Below are positions 47,169-57,753 of a DNA stretch of 64,000 nt, piece by piece; position 1 is the first letter of the stretch; each line of letters starts with the position of its first letter. Where the stretch lies: assembly GCA_012184525.1 (NCBI GenBank), contig WOFQ01000004.1:434001-498000 (forward strand), given 5' to 3'. The position numbers and the translations under genes are program-made. The stretch is from Xenoacremonium recifei (taxonomy: Eukaryota > Ascomycota > Sordariomycetes > Hypocreales > Nectriaceae). Below the pieces are notes generated by a model. It was not told where the DNA came from, did no database searches, and was given only the letters and a program-made list of their open reading frames with translations.

Positions 47169-49161
47169 TCATTTCTCATATTTCACGGTTATCACATCGT
47201 GAGTCACTCCTAACTCAATGTCAGAGCTGGATACTAAGGCTGTGTGTTGGGACTTACCGGCGAGCTTGACGGTATATGTTATGTTTGCTGACTCGTAACT
47301 GGCTTCGATGACGCCTTTCAAGGAGTAGTATCGGTGCCAACCCATTCGTCTCTTCTTTGCCCTCCTAATCGCTGAATATGGGATCTTGTTCAAGTCGAGT
47401 TGCAGGGTAGCCACGTATTGTGTAGTAGAGTTCAAGTGGACTGGGGGCTTGTCGTCGTCTTCATTGCTGTATATCATGATCTCAGTCTGCGGAGTGTGGC
47501 CCAGCATTACAGGAAGGTCGCATTGGTATTCTATCCTGGAGGGTTTTCCTTCGGGGTACGATTCGCCCTGCGGGGGTCAGCTTTGAGGGGATCTTACCCA
47601 GGGCACGAAAAACTTGCCTTTTGAATGAACCAGCACATCTCTGCAACAACTGTTTCCTGCTCCTTTTCTGACCAGAATCTGATACTTCATTAGTACAACG
47701 TACTTTGATCGAGGAGTTGTTACCTACGCCTCCCTAGGATCATGTATGAGCATGTCGTATTTCGTTAGCAGACATGTCCCGTATGACTTTCGTGCCACTC
47801 GCGAAGCAACTTCAATCTGGCTCAATGCTGCGCCGCAATTCCCAAGACCGTGAATTGCTGCGCCTTTGACGACGGCTGTCCAAGCGCTCTCGGGTTGAAG
47901 CACTTGGGTGCGTGATGATATTGCTTCTCGCACTTGGGACTTGAGGTATCGGCTTTGCCCAAAGCCACCAACGAGAACTATTGCAGTCACATCCTCGCCA
48001 GCCATCGTTATCTGTTCTTTGATGAGGCAGATAACATCTTTAATGATCGGGTCAAAGATCTTGGTTTTCATTTCATCTTGTGGCATGGTATATCGGTTCC
48101 GACGTAGTCCAAGACTTGGGTCAACTTTAATTGTTAGAGGTTCGCCTTTAGGAGAGAATTCTTTCTTGAACTAGAGGTGTCCTGATCAGTGTCGACAATC
48201 GCACCATGGAACCTCGCAACTTACCGATTCAAACTGGTTCAGCGCAAGCACAAGCCTCTCATCTGTCCAATACTTGTCGCCGTGGGTCTGCTTCAAGTGT
48301 CGTCGGAAGCGCATGTTGACCATTGAGGAGCCACACTTTCCCCCAGTCCCCTCGGTGACTTCTTTCACCTCTAGCTTGTTCACCTTTGTCACCTCATATG
48401 AGATCAAGTCAACTGTCCCACCGCCAGCGTCACAGACCACAAACTTGCGACCAAGCTTTAATGTTGAAGGGCTGAGAGTCTGTAAAGTATAAAGGGCTGC
48501 GGCTTCCTGTCCCTCAATTAGCTGCTTGTGATGTTGCTCACTTCCTATGCATTTCTGAGCATACCGGTTCCGAAATGAGCTGGATTCTTTCGTTGCCGTG
48601 GAATCCTGCCATTGCCGCTGCCCGTTCTGTCGCCTGTTTCGCAGCAAGCGACCAGATTGCTGGTACTGTGACGACGAAGTCCATAGGCGTGGACTTCACA
48701 ACACTCGGCGAAAGGCGCCGCTCGAGTACGCTTATGAAGTGGTCGTGAAGGCATTTCAGGTATATCCTCGTGAGTTCCTGGGCGGTCTCGGCTTCCTTAG
48801 ATGTGTTTGATTCATCGTCCAGCTTCCTAGACAGCTTCCACGTTAGACTCTTATTCGTTGATCGAAACCAATACCTACAGTTTGAAGAATTTGCTTCGTT
48901 TCGCCGATTCAGGAATCTGAAACCCCCACTGCCAACCAGAAGCGACCTTTCGCAGCTCTGTTGGGACTTTGGGGCTGCTTCTAGGAGATCCGTTCGAAGG
49001 CCAAGTTGATATGACATGCTGCACATCTGGCTGTAACAGTTTAGTAATCTTGGTCCTGTCGGCTCGACAAGGATAGGACCTACTCGACTTGTCTCTGCCC
49101 AGGCGACGCCTGAATAGGTTGTCCCAAAATCTATGGAAACGATAATCCTTCGTTCGCCCAT
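47169..49161 (-). CDS. Hsp70-like (actin-fold ATPase) fungal protein
   Basis: Member of the divergent Hsp70-like family expanded in filamentous fungi. Exons predicted: 49084-49161, 48879-49030, 48565-48826, 48225-48506, 47728-48170, 47618-47678 and 47169-47567, about 558 residues. Nucleotide-binding motifs are intact: phosphate-1 VSIDFGTTYSGVAWA, connect-1 DFVVTVPAIWS, phosphate-2 VVCDAGGGTVDLIS and adenosine motif IVLVGGFGQSRYL. The canonical Hsp70 beta-sandwich and EEVD tail are missing; a short beta-rich C-terminus (HTPQTEIMIYS) replaces them, as usual in this family. Intron 47568-47617 uses a GC-AG pair (donor AAAG/GCAAGT). The exact 3' end is uncertain because a GTAAGT donor at 47257 could divert the last 30 codons to another short exon. 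Function is unknown; members are not general chaperones. Confidence 0.82.
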
Positions 49162-49949
49162 CGATGCAAACTAGATCTGGGGTTCCTTGTCGTGGCTGGT
49201 CTGGTGCTCTGAGTGTTGGTGCCACTGGGCAACCAGGTTTGGCTCGCACACTTCGCCTTGGTGGTTACCAAAGATGGTGTACAACGAAGGGCCTGTGGCT
49301 TGGTAACGACTTTTTTTCGCAGAAGAGTGCTATCCAAAACGATTCGGTTGTGGAAAGCTCAGACATGCAAAATGCAGCGGCCTTGTTCTTGACCATGAGG
49401 ACCCGAAGGCCGGGCTACTGATGTAAGACCGCAGGCACATCTCCCAGACCAGCCAATCTGCGCTCAGCATAACCAGTGGCTGAAAGCTGCCCAGCTCAAT
49501 GAAACGCAAAACGACTCAGGGCTGCCATGTGTCTGCTCAGTCTGATCTCGGCACTTTTGGATCTGCATGCATATCGTGCAGGCCACTCGGATTGCAGGGA
49601 GTGGAGCGGACAGCGATGAGACCGACTTTTTGGACAACTCATTTGTTTTTCTTTGCAAGCCAGGCCGCGACAGGCTGGCGCCTGACATGCAAGTCCCATC
49701 CAACCAAATGGTGAGGCTGGTTATTGGGTCTCTGTTGGGCGGCTGTCGGTTCACTGCCCAGAAGCCCAAAGCCGGCACGGGTCGATCTGTGGCTCTCCCC
49801 ATGGCAGCCGGCTTTTGCAGTCGAAGTCAGACGGGAAGCCTCTGCCTCTTCGCAACTCGAGCTTTCCAAATTAATTGACTTCTACAAGACATATTATTTC
49901 TGATTAGAAGAGGAATCATTCCGACCGCCAGAATAGTCGGGAGGCAGCG
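49162..49949. promoter_or_regulatory. divergent region Hsp70-like / coiled-coil gene
   Basis: 788 bp between two start codons. An 8-bp inverted repeat GTTACCAA/TTGGTAAC (near 49264 and 49300) lies 100-150 bp upstream of the Hsp70-like gene. Frames across 49464-49878 on both strands have no recognisable content. Confidence 0.4.
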
Positions 49950-51304
49950 ATGGGGAATGAAATCGAGCTTTTGTCCCGTCTGAACAAGGCAAACGAAGCA
50001 GAGGGAGAAAACGAGACTATCGGTAAAGACGTCTCAACCGATAAAAATTCGCTCAAGTCTAAGCTTGAGGACGAGATTCATTTGCGCAGATTTACTGAGA
50101 ACGTCCTAGACTCACGCCAACAAGAGATTGAGACACGAGAGTCTGAGAAAAGCGACCTCTCTACCCAACTGGACGCCCTGCGCAAAGATTTGGCTGAAAC
50201 TCAGAGACAACTAGCCGACGCTCGTATACAGTCCAAAGCCAAATCAAAGCAATTACAAGAAGCAAAGGACCAGATATTTCGTCTTCAGCCCCGACGAAAA
50301 GATATCACAGAGTCCGAGGCTAAGGAGGCTTATAAGGGCCTCTGCAGCAACGTGCAGCGATGGGTTGAGAACCGCTTGAAGGGAATACTCGACGATTTGG
50401 ACTTCGGGCGCTTGAAGACGCGCGCAACTCCCCCACAAGCTATGCGGTTTGTGGCTCTTGTTAGAGAGCCTGCGAAGCGATGCTTGACCGTTGATCAATC
50501 CGACGAACATCATGTTGTGGCGGCCATCATGAACTATCTGTGGCTTGTATTATTCTCGAAGTCTTTCTACTGCCCGCTGGACGAGTCTGAGAACGATCGG
50601 ACTGTCAAGTGGATTGACGATATAGAGAGTACGATGTCTCGACTACCCAGAGGTACATTTTACCCTTTTCCTAAAAAACGCGACGGCACTCTAAATAATA
50701 CATAGACGTATCACACTGCCGAGAATGGAGAAGTGAGACTCTTACTGCCTTAACACATCAACCCTCTTTTAAGGCTAGACGATTACGATATACTCAGCTC
50801 GTGGCAGATGACCTGACCTCCCTGCTCTCCATCTTCGTCCCAAAACAACCTCAAGCCGAGGTTGCGGCCTCCATCCGAAGAAGTATTGTCGAGCCTGCGA
50901 TGGACCTAGCACATCAGCTCCACCTAGCATCTCACATCTTTTCTCTGAAGTGGCCTGCTCGCAATGCCTCATCTAGACTGGAGTTTTATGAATGCATCAA
51001 TGTCTCAAGTGGTCTCGTTCTCGACTTAGCGGGGACTTCACAAAACTCGGCAATCCGTCGGAAGGTGTCCTATCTGTTCGACATCGCTCCAGGTCTCTTC
51101 GTGGAGAGAATTGAGGACGGGAAGAAGTCGGGAGCAAGGGCCATAGTTAGACCCACGGTGCTCGCTCACAACGGCGATGGCGGTGTGCCCCAGAAGCCGA
51201 CGGTCTTGAAGTGGTTGTGGGATAGCACCGGCGGACCTCGTCCTCCGCCGCGGACTACATCAAAAAGTAAGCCTGCTCATCCAGACCGTCTGTCCAGGCT
51301 CTGA
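49950..51304 (+). CDS. uncharacterised protein with N-terminal coiled coil
   Basis: Not recognised. Exon 1 49950-50652 and exon 2 50808-51304, about 399 residues if a single 155-nt intron is used. A 27-nt mini-exon near 50704-50730 is an alternative. Residues 30-125 form a charged heptad-rich coiled coil (LEDEIHLRRFTENVLDSRQ and LSTQLDALRKDLAETQRQL). A helical domain with conserved-looking patches follows: VQRWVENRLKGILDDLDFG, RFVALVREPAKRCL and HHVVAAIMNYLWLVLF. The second exon has ASIRRSIVEPAMDLAHQLH and a Pro-rich tail. A GTAAGC donor at about 51267 may add a short final exon. No enzyme motif or membrane segment is visible. Confidence 0.62.
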
Positions 51305-51522
51305 TCTTCCGTCCAGGGAATAACGCGGTGCATAACACTGGGAAGCAGAGGTGATAATTCAAGACTGATAGAGTGCCCCTATCAAACAAGAAATCAGATT
51401 AAGTGCAAGAAAGGTGTTTGGGCGATATTAGACACGAAATCGCAAGACAGGATTACGCAAAATGTTATACTAGAGATGGAACCGGCTTAGAATTAAATCT
51501 TGAAAACTTTCTTTATCCCTGC

Positions 51523-52698
51523 TCATCTGAACCGAACAACGGAAGGCGTTTCTTCGATGACAATCACAGGAATACTCCGAAGTCGACGAAGCGGCCGGGG
51601 TGGCAACGGCGGCGGTGCTCCAACATCTGAAGAAGCCCGTCGACGGTCAAGCGCGTTCTGTCTCCGAGTATTCATGGCTGGAACACGTAGCAGAGCCTGC
51701 TCCGTCGGCCTTGTTGAGACAACACTTCCAGGAGCTCTGGCTGGTAGAGCTGGGGCAACTTGCGATGCTGGTGGTCGAGGAGCTGTTGATCGAGGTGGTG
51801 CTTGCCGCAAGGGTTGTTGGGCCGCTGGTTTGCGATTTGGAGAGCGGTCCTCGGCAAACCTCACTCGTGGCCCTTGAGGTCTGGTCTGAGTCTGTATTTC
51901 GGGGTGGGTGGGAGCTTGGCTCTTGCGTGCTGGTGATCTCCCTGCAGTGCTCCTCGGCGCTGCGACTCTCCCGCCTCTCTGGGCGGATTGCCTGCCCTGT
52001 TTCTTCGCTGGACTTTGGTTTGTTCTCGCCGGAGTCGATGCTTGGGTCTTCCGTGGTGATGAGGGGATGAAAGGACGAATGCAGTTGCTGATGTAGTCGC
52101 TTTCTATGCCTAGGGCCCTTGCATCAGCGACTCCTAGGTTGATGCGGCCGATATACTCCTCCTTAGGCTTGCTATCCTGGATGCAGGTGAGACTGATGTA
52201 TACTAGGACATTTTGTTCCCAGTGTTTGGGGTGCTCCAAAGGCTTCTGGCCGCCTTGCTTGGCCATGCGAGTAATCTTAGCTGGACCTCCCCTATCAACG
52301 ATCCAGGAGGTCGGACGTCGGTAGAGGGCTCCGTGAGCTCGTCGAAGAAGGACGTTCAGGTAGCGTTTTGCGTATGCATTCTTGGATACGCCTTCGTTAA
52401 TATCCAGTCTGGACTCGTCCTTAGGGTCGATTTCATAGACAAGTCCGTCAACCCAGTGTCCCTCGGCTTCAACAACATTGGCATAACCGCGCTCATTGAT
52501 CTGCCAACGATAATTTGCCAGACGAGCGCAGCCGATATACTTGCTGTTGGGGCATCTTCGCTTCATCTGTTTGAGGTGGAGATTGCTTCCATAGGCGAAG
52601 TAATACTTCGTCTTGGTTGGCTGGGGTCCCGTGGACGGCGATCCGACAGCCTGCGAGGCCATATCAAAGAGCTTCCGGAGGCTTGAGGGCCCGGACAT
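51523..52698 (-). CDS. gamma-glutamylcyclotransferase-fold protein with disordered C-terminal tail
   Basis: Single exon, 391 residues. Residues 30-200 carry the GGCT/AIG2-like fold: the substrate loop YYFAYGSNL (32-40), CPNSKYIGCARL, VDGLVYEID, and RLDINEGV with the expected catalytic Glu102. Family enzymes release 5-oxoproline from gamma-glutamyl peptides or amines. Residues 215-391 are Pro/Arg/Ser/Gln-rich and disordered (SSPRKTQASTPARTNQSPAK), ending with a hydrophobic/basic patch (RRLRSIPVIVIEE). That tail is unusual for the family, whose plain members are 150-200 residues long. It is transcribed divergently from a putative amidoligase with 952 bp between them, a pairing with functional logic: one makes an amide to glutamate, the other can cleave a gamma-glutamyl linkage. 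Confidence 0.85.
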   Translation of the reverse strand: MSGPSSLRKLFDMASQAVGSPSTGPQPTKTKYYFAYGSNLHLKQMKRRCPNSKYIGCARLANYRWQINERGYANVVEAEGHWVDGLVYEIDPKDESRLDINEGVSKNAYAKRYLNVLLRRAHGALYRRPTSWIVDRGGPAKITRMAKQGGQKPLEHPKHWEQNVLVYISLTCIQDSKPKEEYIGRINLGVADARALGIESDYISNCIRPFIPSSPRKTQASTPARTNQSPAKKQGRQSAQRGGRVAAPRSTAGRSPARKSQAPTHPEIQTQTRPQGPRVRFAEDRSPNRKPAAQQPLRQAPPRSTAPRPPASQVAPALPARAPGSVVSTRPTEQALLRVPAMNTRRQNALDRRRASSDVGAPPPLPPRPLRRLRSIPVIVIEETPSVVRFR

Positions 52699-53650
52699 CC
52701 GCTGTCGACAAGGGGGCTTGAAGGACGGGAGGAGAATAGGGGAATCGGAGCGATGTCGGGCGGGTCGTTCTGTCGCGTGATGAATGGAGGAGGAAGTCTT
52801 TGCGTCAGAAAGACAAAGGAGCTAGAGAAATGAAGGCTTCTGGCATGGAAACGAGCATGGCCAAAGATGGCCAGGTACCTAGCAGTGGATCGATGACCAA
52901 CCCCTGCATCCGAGAGGCGGTGCGTTGGGCAGCAAAGCCTGCGACAGACCGCCCTGCGCAATCCTTGAGTCACCCTTTCAGCGCGGGCTCTTGCGGTGAC
53001 AAAGCGACAGCCAATTATTCTCGACCACATCTGTGAACTGGGGCGACTGAATGTGAGGCGTTGGCGGTTGATGTTCCATCTCAGCGACCCACGATGAGGC
53101 CCGGCTTATGTTGGGTCTCCAAGCTGCCGCCTCAAACATCATGAGCTGCCCAGCCGCCTGAGCAAAGCCCAGAAACCCCACTAGGTGCCTAGATGGGCCA
53201 CGGATTCCGCATGTCGAGTGAGAGAGGTTTGCATCGAGTCACGTTGCGGCGATGTTAGAGCTCCGATTCGTTAACAGGGCGGGACCTCGATGGATTGGGA
53301 CCTCCAGGTCAGGTGAAAGCATTGCTGACCTTGAGTTGTTTAGTTATGGCAGTCAAGATGACTGATGGAATCCTTTAGCATTGAGATGACGACCATACGA
53401 GAAGGCAAGGCGACATGAAATTGTTGAGATAGACTTGTGCCTGAGGTTGAGATATCGTTGTCTCTTGACGAGACAGGAGGATACATCAATCTGCTGCTCT
53501 ACGGTGTCTGGTCATACTCTTTCTTCATCAATCAATTTTTTGTCTCTGCATCCTCCGAGTTCCAGAGTCCATCGTCATTCATGAGGGGCTTATTATAAGT
53601 CAACACTCGAGGGCCACACAAAGGCCTCTTATACGAACACCAGAATCACC
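52699..53650. promoter_or_regulatory. divergent region GGCT-fold gene / amidoligase
   Basis: 952 bp without a supported gene. A TATA-like stretch (cttattataag, 53590-53600) lies about 55 bp before the amidoligase ATG. Frames over 52800-53180 show no domain. Confidence 0.45.
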
Positions 53651-54721
53651 ATGGTCAGACACTACAACTTCGGCGTCGAGATTGAGGCCGTAGCCAAACC
53701 GTATGGCGGTGGCGAGAGCTTCTCTAATGTCGACTGGTACCGCCAGCTCGCACAGAAACTACAGAATCGGGGCATCGAGGCAGTCCATGATGACAACTCG
53801 CGATACAGCAAACACCCCGAATACTACGGCGGCAAGTGGTTCGTGACTCGCGACGGCTCTCTGAAACGTCCTCGCCCTCTCGGTATGACTCCATTCTCTG
53901 AAAATCCACGAGCTTTCGACTAATGATCGTTTCGCCCAGTTTGCATGGAAGTCGTCTCCCCACGTCTCGACACCACGCAGCACATCTCCCGCATCCTCTC
54001 CGATTTCTGGGAAGCCATGCGCGTGCACTTCAATCCGCAGCAAGACGTCTCTTGCGGTGGCCATGTGCACGTCACGCCCGTCTCGCGCAATAACAAGTTC
54101 TCTCTACGCTCTCTGCAGCGCATCGCCTTTGCTGCCCTTGTCTACGAAGACTTCGTCGCCGCTGTGCTGCCGCCCGCCCGCCGCACCAACCAGTACTGCA
54201 AACGCAATAGCCTTAGCCCTGAAGCCGGCATGCGCGCCGCCTTGGCCTGGGGCAAAAACACTGCGGCACTGGTGCAGGTAGCGCAGGAAATCCGACGGAA
54301 GAAGACGGAGCAGGAGTTGTATGCGTATGTCCAGGGTGATAGGTACGTGTTGTGGAACTTTCAGAACATTTTTCCGAATCCAAAGACGGGGAGGTGTACC
54401 GGGACCGTGGAGTTCAGGGGCGGGAACCAGTTCCTCAGCACCAAGGGCACACTGGGATGGGTTGCCTTCGTGATAGGGTTCATAACGCTAGCGTCGCAAG
54501 AGGTAAGTTTTTGCGAGTCTGTCGACCGTACTGCAAGCTATGATTTACTGATAGTTGTATTGAAGGACCTTTTGAGCAACTTCAAAGGCTACGTCTCTCC
54601 TGCAGACCCCGACTTCGATGCCCGCTTACAAGCCTGGTGGAAGCGCATCCGGAAGGCAGCGAAGAAATCCAACCTTAGCAGATATCTCCCCGAAGATTAC
54701 AAAAAGATGCATACAAGATAG
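53651..54721 (+). CDS. putative amidoligase (glutamine-synthetase-like, Amidoligase_2 family)
   Basis: Predicted ATP-dependent carboxylate-amine ligase forming an amide bond on an amino acid or peptide side chain. Exons 53651-53882, 53940-54502 and 54566-54721 give 316 residues. Landmarks of the family are visible in order: FGVEIEAVAK near the start (metal-binding Glu pair), KWFVTRDGSL, the splice-made VCMEVVSPRL (E in the second conserved strand), CGGHVHVTP (GHVHV, ATP/metal His), RRTNQYCKRN, and TGTVEFRGGNQ (the EFR motif). The catalytic residues expected for the glutamine-synthetase-like fold appear to be present. It has no signal peptide. The true substrate is unknown for fungal members. 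The divergent neighbour has a gamma-glutamylcyclotransferase fold. Confidence 0.85.
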
Positions 54722-55014
54722 CTAGCTATCCGACTCTCATCATCGATTGAGAGAAGGTCGATGTTTTTGTTCAAGAGCCGATTGTAAACACGCACGCAAG
54801 AAATATGGAGTTTTGAAGGGGGCGTTTGGGATTTTGGTTTGCATTGCTTTCTCTTGATGAGACCAAATGCTGGTATTCAAAGGACAATTGCGCTCGGCGC
54901 GCAGGAGCTTCAGGGTATGGGCACTAGATGACTCGTAAAAGTCGATCATCTAGGTAGACTCAAATAAAGATCATGTATACATGCACTCATACGCCATATC
55001 CGTGATATCCAAAT

Positions 55015-57320
55015 CTAAGATGACTCGCTTTCACCCTCCGGCTCTTCAAACAAGACAAGAACGGTTCCAGCTTTGCAAATATCCTAGCCTTATGTTAGCA
55101 TGGCCATCCGCGTTGTATTCAGAAACAACTTACCCCTTCTTTGTGCGCCAACTTCTTAATAATGCCGTCCTGTGGTGAGCGAATGACTGTTTCCATCTTC
55201 ATCGACTCAATCCTGCCATGTTGTCATGAGTACGTCTTCCTTTGTTCCTGATATCAAATGACTTACACAACGAGAGGAGCACCCTTCTTAACCTCTTGGC
55301 CCTCCTCTACTTCATTCTTCAGGATTTTACACGGCATGGGGGCCGCCACTGAAGCCGTCACCTCTTTCAGACCCAGCGCTTTTTCATACCACTTCGGTGG
55401 TAGCAAAGCAAGATCGGTTTTGATGCCATGCTGGAAGATGGATACCTTGATATCGTTCTCATTCCTCTGGGGTACGATGGAGGAGTTGATGCGCTCAAGA
55501 GGGAAATACGACTCCAACTTCATGACCTCACCTACGGCTTCTGGCGCGCAAGCAACATTAGTGAAGACCTGTGGTGTCTCATCGCCCTTGCGCGCGACTA
55601 CCACATTATACAAGTTGTGGCCAACTTGTGTCACACTAGCTTCGACGATCTCCCCTTCTTGCTCGCTGTATCCATCCAAAACCTTGAATGCTAGCTTTCG
55701 CTCGCTTGACGCAGAAGCTTCACCGAAACCCAAAGTAAGCCCATGTGGAGGAGTATTCTTGGTCTCATAGCTGAACATTCCCAAAGCAGCCTGAGCAAAT
55801 ACCTCGTTTTTGATGTGCCGTGGCTTGAATAGAGTATCTCGCCACTTGTCGATGAAACCAGTCTCAACATCACCTTCAATGAATGCCTCCGTTGAGCACA
55901 GTCGTTTGAGGAACTCGATATTGGTACTGACACCAACAATTTCGTACGACCGCAAAACACTCTCCATCTTCGCAATAGCGCGTTCTCGGGTCTCGCCTCT
56001 GACAATCAGCTTGGCAATCATTCCGTCGTAGGCCTCAGAGATAGTAGCACCAGATCGGAAACCCCAGTCGAGGCGGACATCCTCATTTATCAGCTCCGTG
56101 GGCAAGTAGGCGTGGACCAGCTTTCCGGAGTCAGGGAGAAAGCCCTTCTCCGGGTTTTCGGCGTAGATTCGTGCTTCGATAGCTGCTCCTCTCTCCTTCA
56201 TCTGCGCCTCAATCTCCTCCTGAGTCAGCGGCAGCTTCTCTCCAGCTGCGACACGGAATTGCCACTCCACCAAGTCCAAGCCAGTGACCATCTCAGTAAC
56301 TGGGTGTTCAACTTGCAATCGTGTGTTCATCTCCATAAAGTAGAACTTGTTGGTGTCCTTATCAAGGATGAACTCGACGGTACCAGCACCAACATAACCA
56401 ACAGCGGACGCGGCTTTCCTCGCCTTGGCCCAGAGATCTTGCCGAGTGGCCTCCTCCAGGTCGGGAGCGGGCGACTCTTCAAGAATCTTCTGGTGGCGGC
56501 GCTGAACACTGCAGTCTCTTTCTCCGAGAGCAACGGTGTTCCCCCACTTATCTGCAAAGACTTGGACTTCGACATGACGAGGACGGACGATGTACTTTTC
56601 CACCAACATAACCTCTCCGCCCTCGCCAAACGATGCTCTCGCTTCGGCTCGCGCACTCTTGAGCTGTGACAGGAATTCATCTTCCGTCATGACAATTCTC
56701 ATGCCCTTTCCGCCGCCTCCTCGGACGCTCTTCAAGAGGACGGGAAACGAGACCTCCCTCGCGTGTGCCAACAATTGCTCCTCTCCCTGCTCTGAGCCAT
56801 GATATCCTGGAACACACGGCACATTCGCCGCCGTCATGATCTCTTTACTCCTAGCTTTGTGGCCCATATCCGCCATAGCCGTGGCGGGCGGGCCCAAAAA
56901 CACGATGCCCTCCTCCTCGCATCGTTCAGCGAATCTGGAGTTCTCAGACAGGAAGCCATAACCCGGATGCAGGGCCTGAATGCCATGCTGCTTGGCCAGC
57001 GCTATGATCTTCTCGCCATCGAGGTAGGCATTTGCAGGGCCGAGGGCTAGCGATTGGAAGCCCGTAGAGGCGTGCCACGAGCCGGCATCAACATCGGTGT
57101 ACACAGTGGTGGCGCGGATGCCGAGACGCTCCGCCGTGCGATTGATACGGATAGCAATCTCGCCGCGGTTGGCAATGAGGACGGAGCTGATGGGCGTCTG
57201 CTTGGGAGCTGTCGAGGAGGCTGGAGAAGATGCAGCGGCGGATGAGGATGCAGTGGTTGAGAGGAGCCGAGGGAGAGGCCTCAAGGGAAGCCGCCTCCGG
57301 TTTGCTCTGAGAGATCGCAT
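55015..57320 (-). CDS. mccA: 3-methylcrotonyl-CoA carboxylase, biotin-containing alpha subunit (mitochondrial)
   Basis: Biotin carboxylase/carrier subunit for leucine breakdown in the mitochondrial matrix. Exons 55267-57320, 55134-55212 and 55015-55083 give 733 residues. The basic N-terminus (MRSLRANRRRLPLRPLPRLL) is a mitochondrial targeting peptide. The biotin carboxylase domain starts SVLIANRGEIAIRI (about 46) and includes the ATP-grasp loop SVRGGGGKGMRIV, EKYIVRPRHVEVQV, ERDCSVQRRHQK, EMNTRLQVEHPVTE and RSGATISEAYDGMIAKLIV. The biotinyl domain's ESMKMET, with biotin on about Lys690, is assembled by the second splice. Length and the linker fit MCC alpha better than pyruvate carboxylase or propionyl-CoA carboxylase. 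The beta subunit is not in this window. It is divergent to the PNPOx-like gene. Confidence 0.93.
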
Positions 57321-57753
57321 GGCTTTGAGTTGAGCAGCAGATAGGTCCAGTTCGAGCGTCGGAGAGGGTCTGCTGCTTCAATTGTAAGGAGGGCAGAGGG
57401 CAAGTAATAAGAAGAGAAATTCAATATCTACCCTGGCGTCTCGTTTCTCGTTATGCCGTCGTGAAGCCGTCGAAGCCCGTCCTGGCCAGGTCCGCGGAGA
57501 ACCGAAAGTAGCCGGGTCAGCTTTCCCCAGACTCCGGGGAGAGGATGGCCCAGCGACAGCGCCGGGAAGGAGCCCCTCAGCAAGCGGAAGTCCGCTACGT
57601 CACAGGCGGCAGCAGTTGAGCAGCCAGCGCCTCAGCACCCGCCCGCCTGACTAAGCCAGACCACTGATGATCCACCACGAGATCCGAATCACCAGGGAAC
57701 TTCTCCATCACCAGCAGATCCATCGCCAATCTCTATCGACAGCGTTCGACATC
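57321..57753. promoter_or_regulatory. divergent region mccA / PNPOx-like gene
   Basis: 433 bp, GC-rich in the middle. No clear TATA element or operator. The PNPOx-like frame stays open upstream to an ATG at 57667, so part of this gap could be coding if that start is used. Confidence 0.4.
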
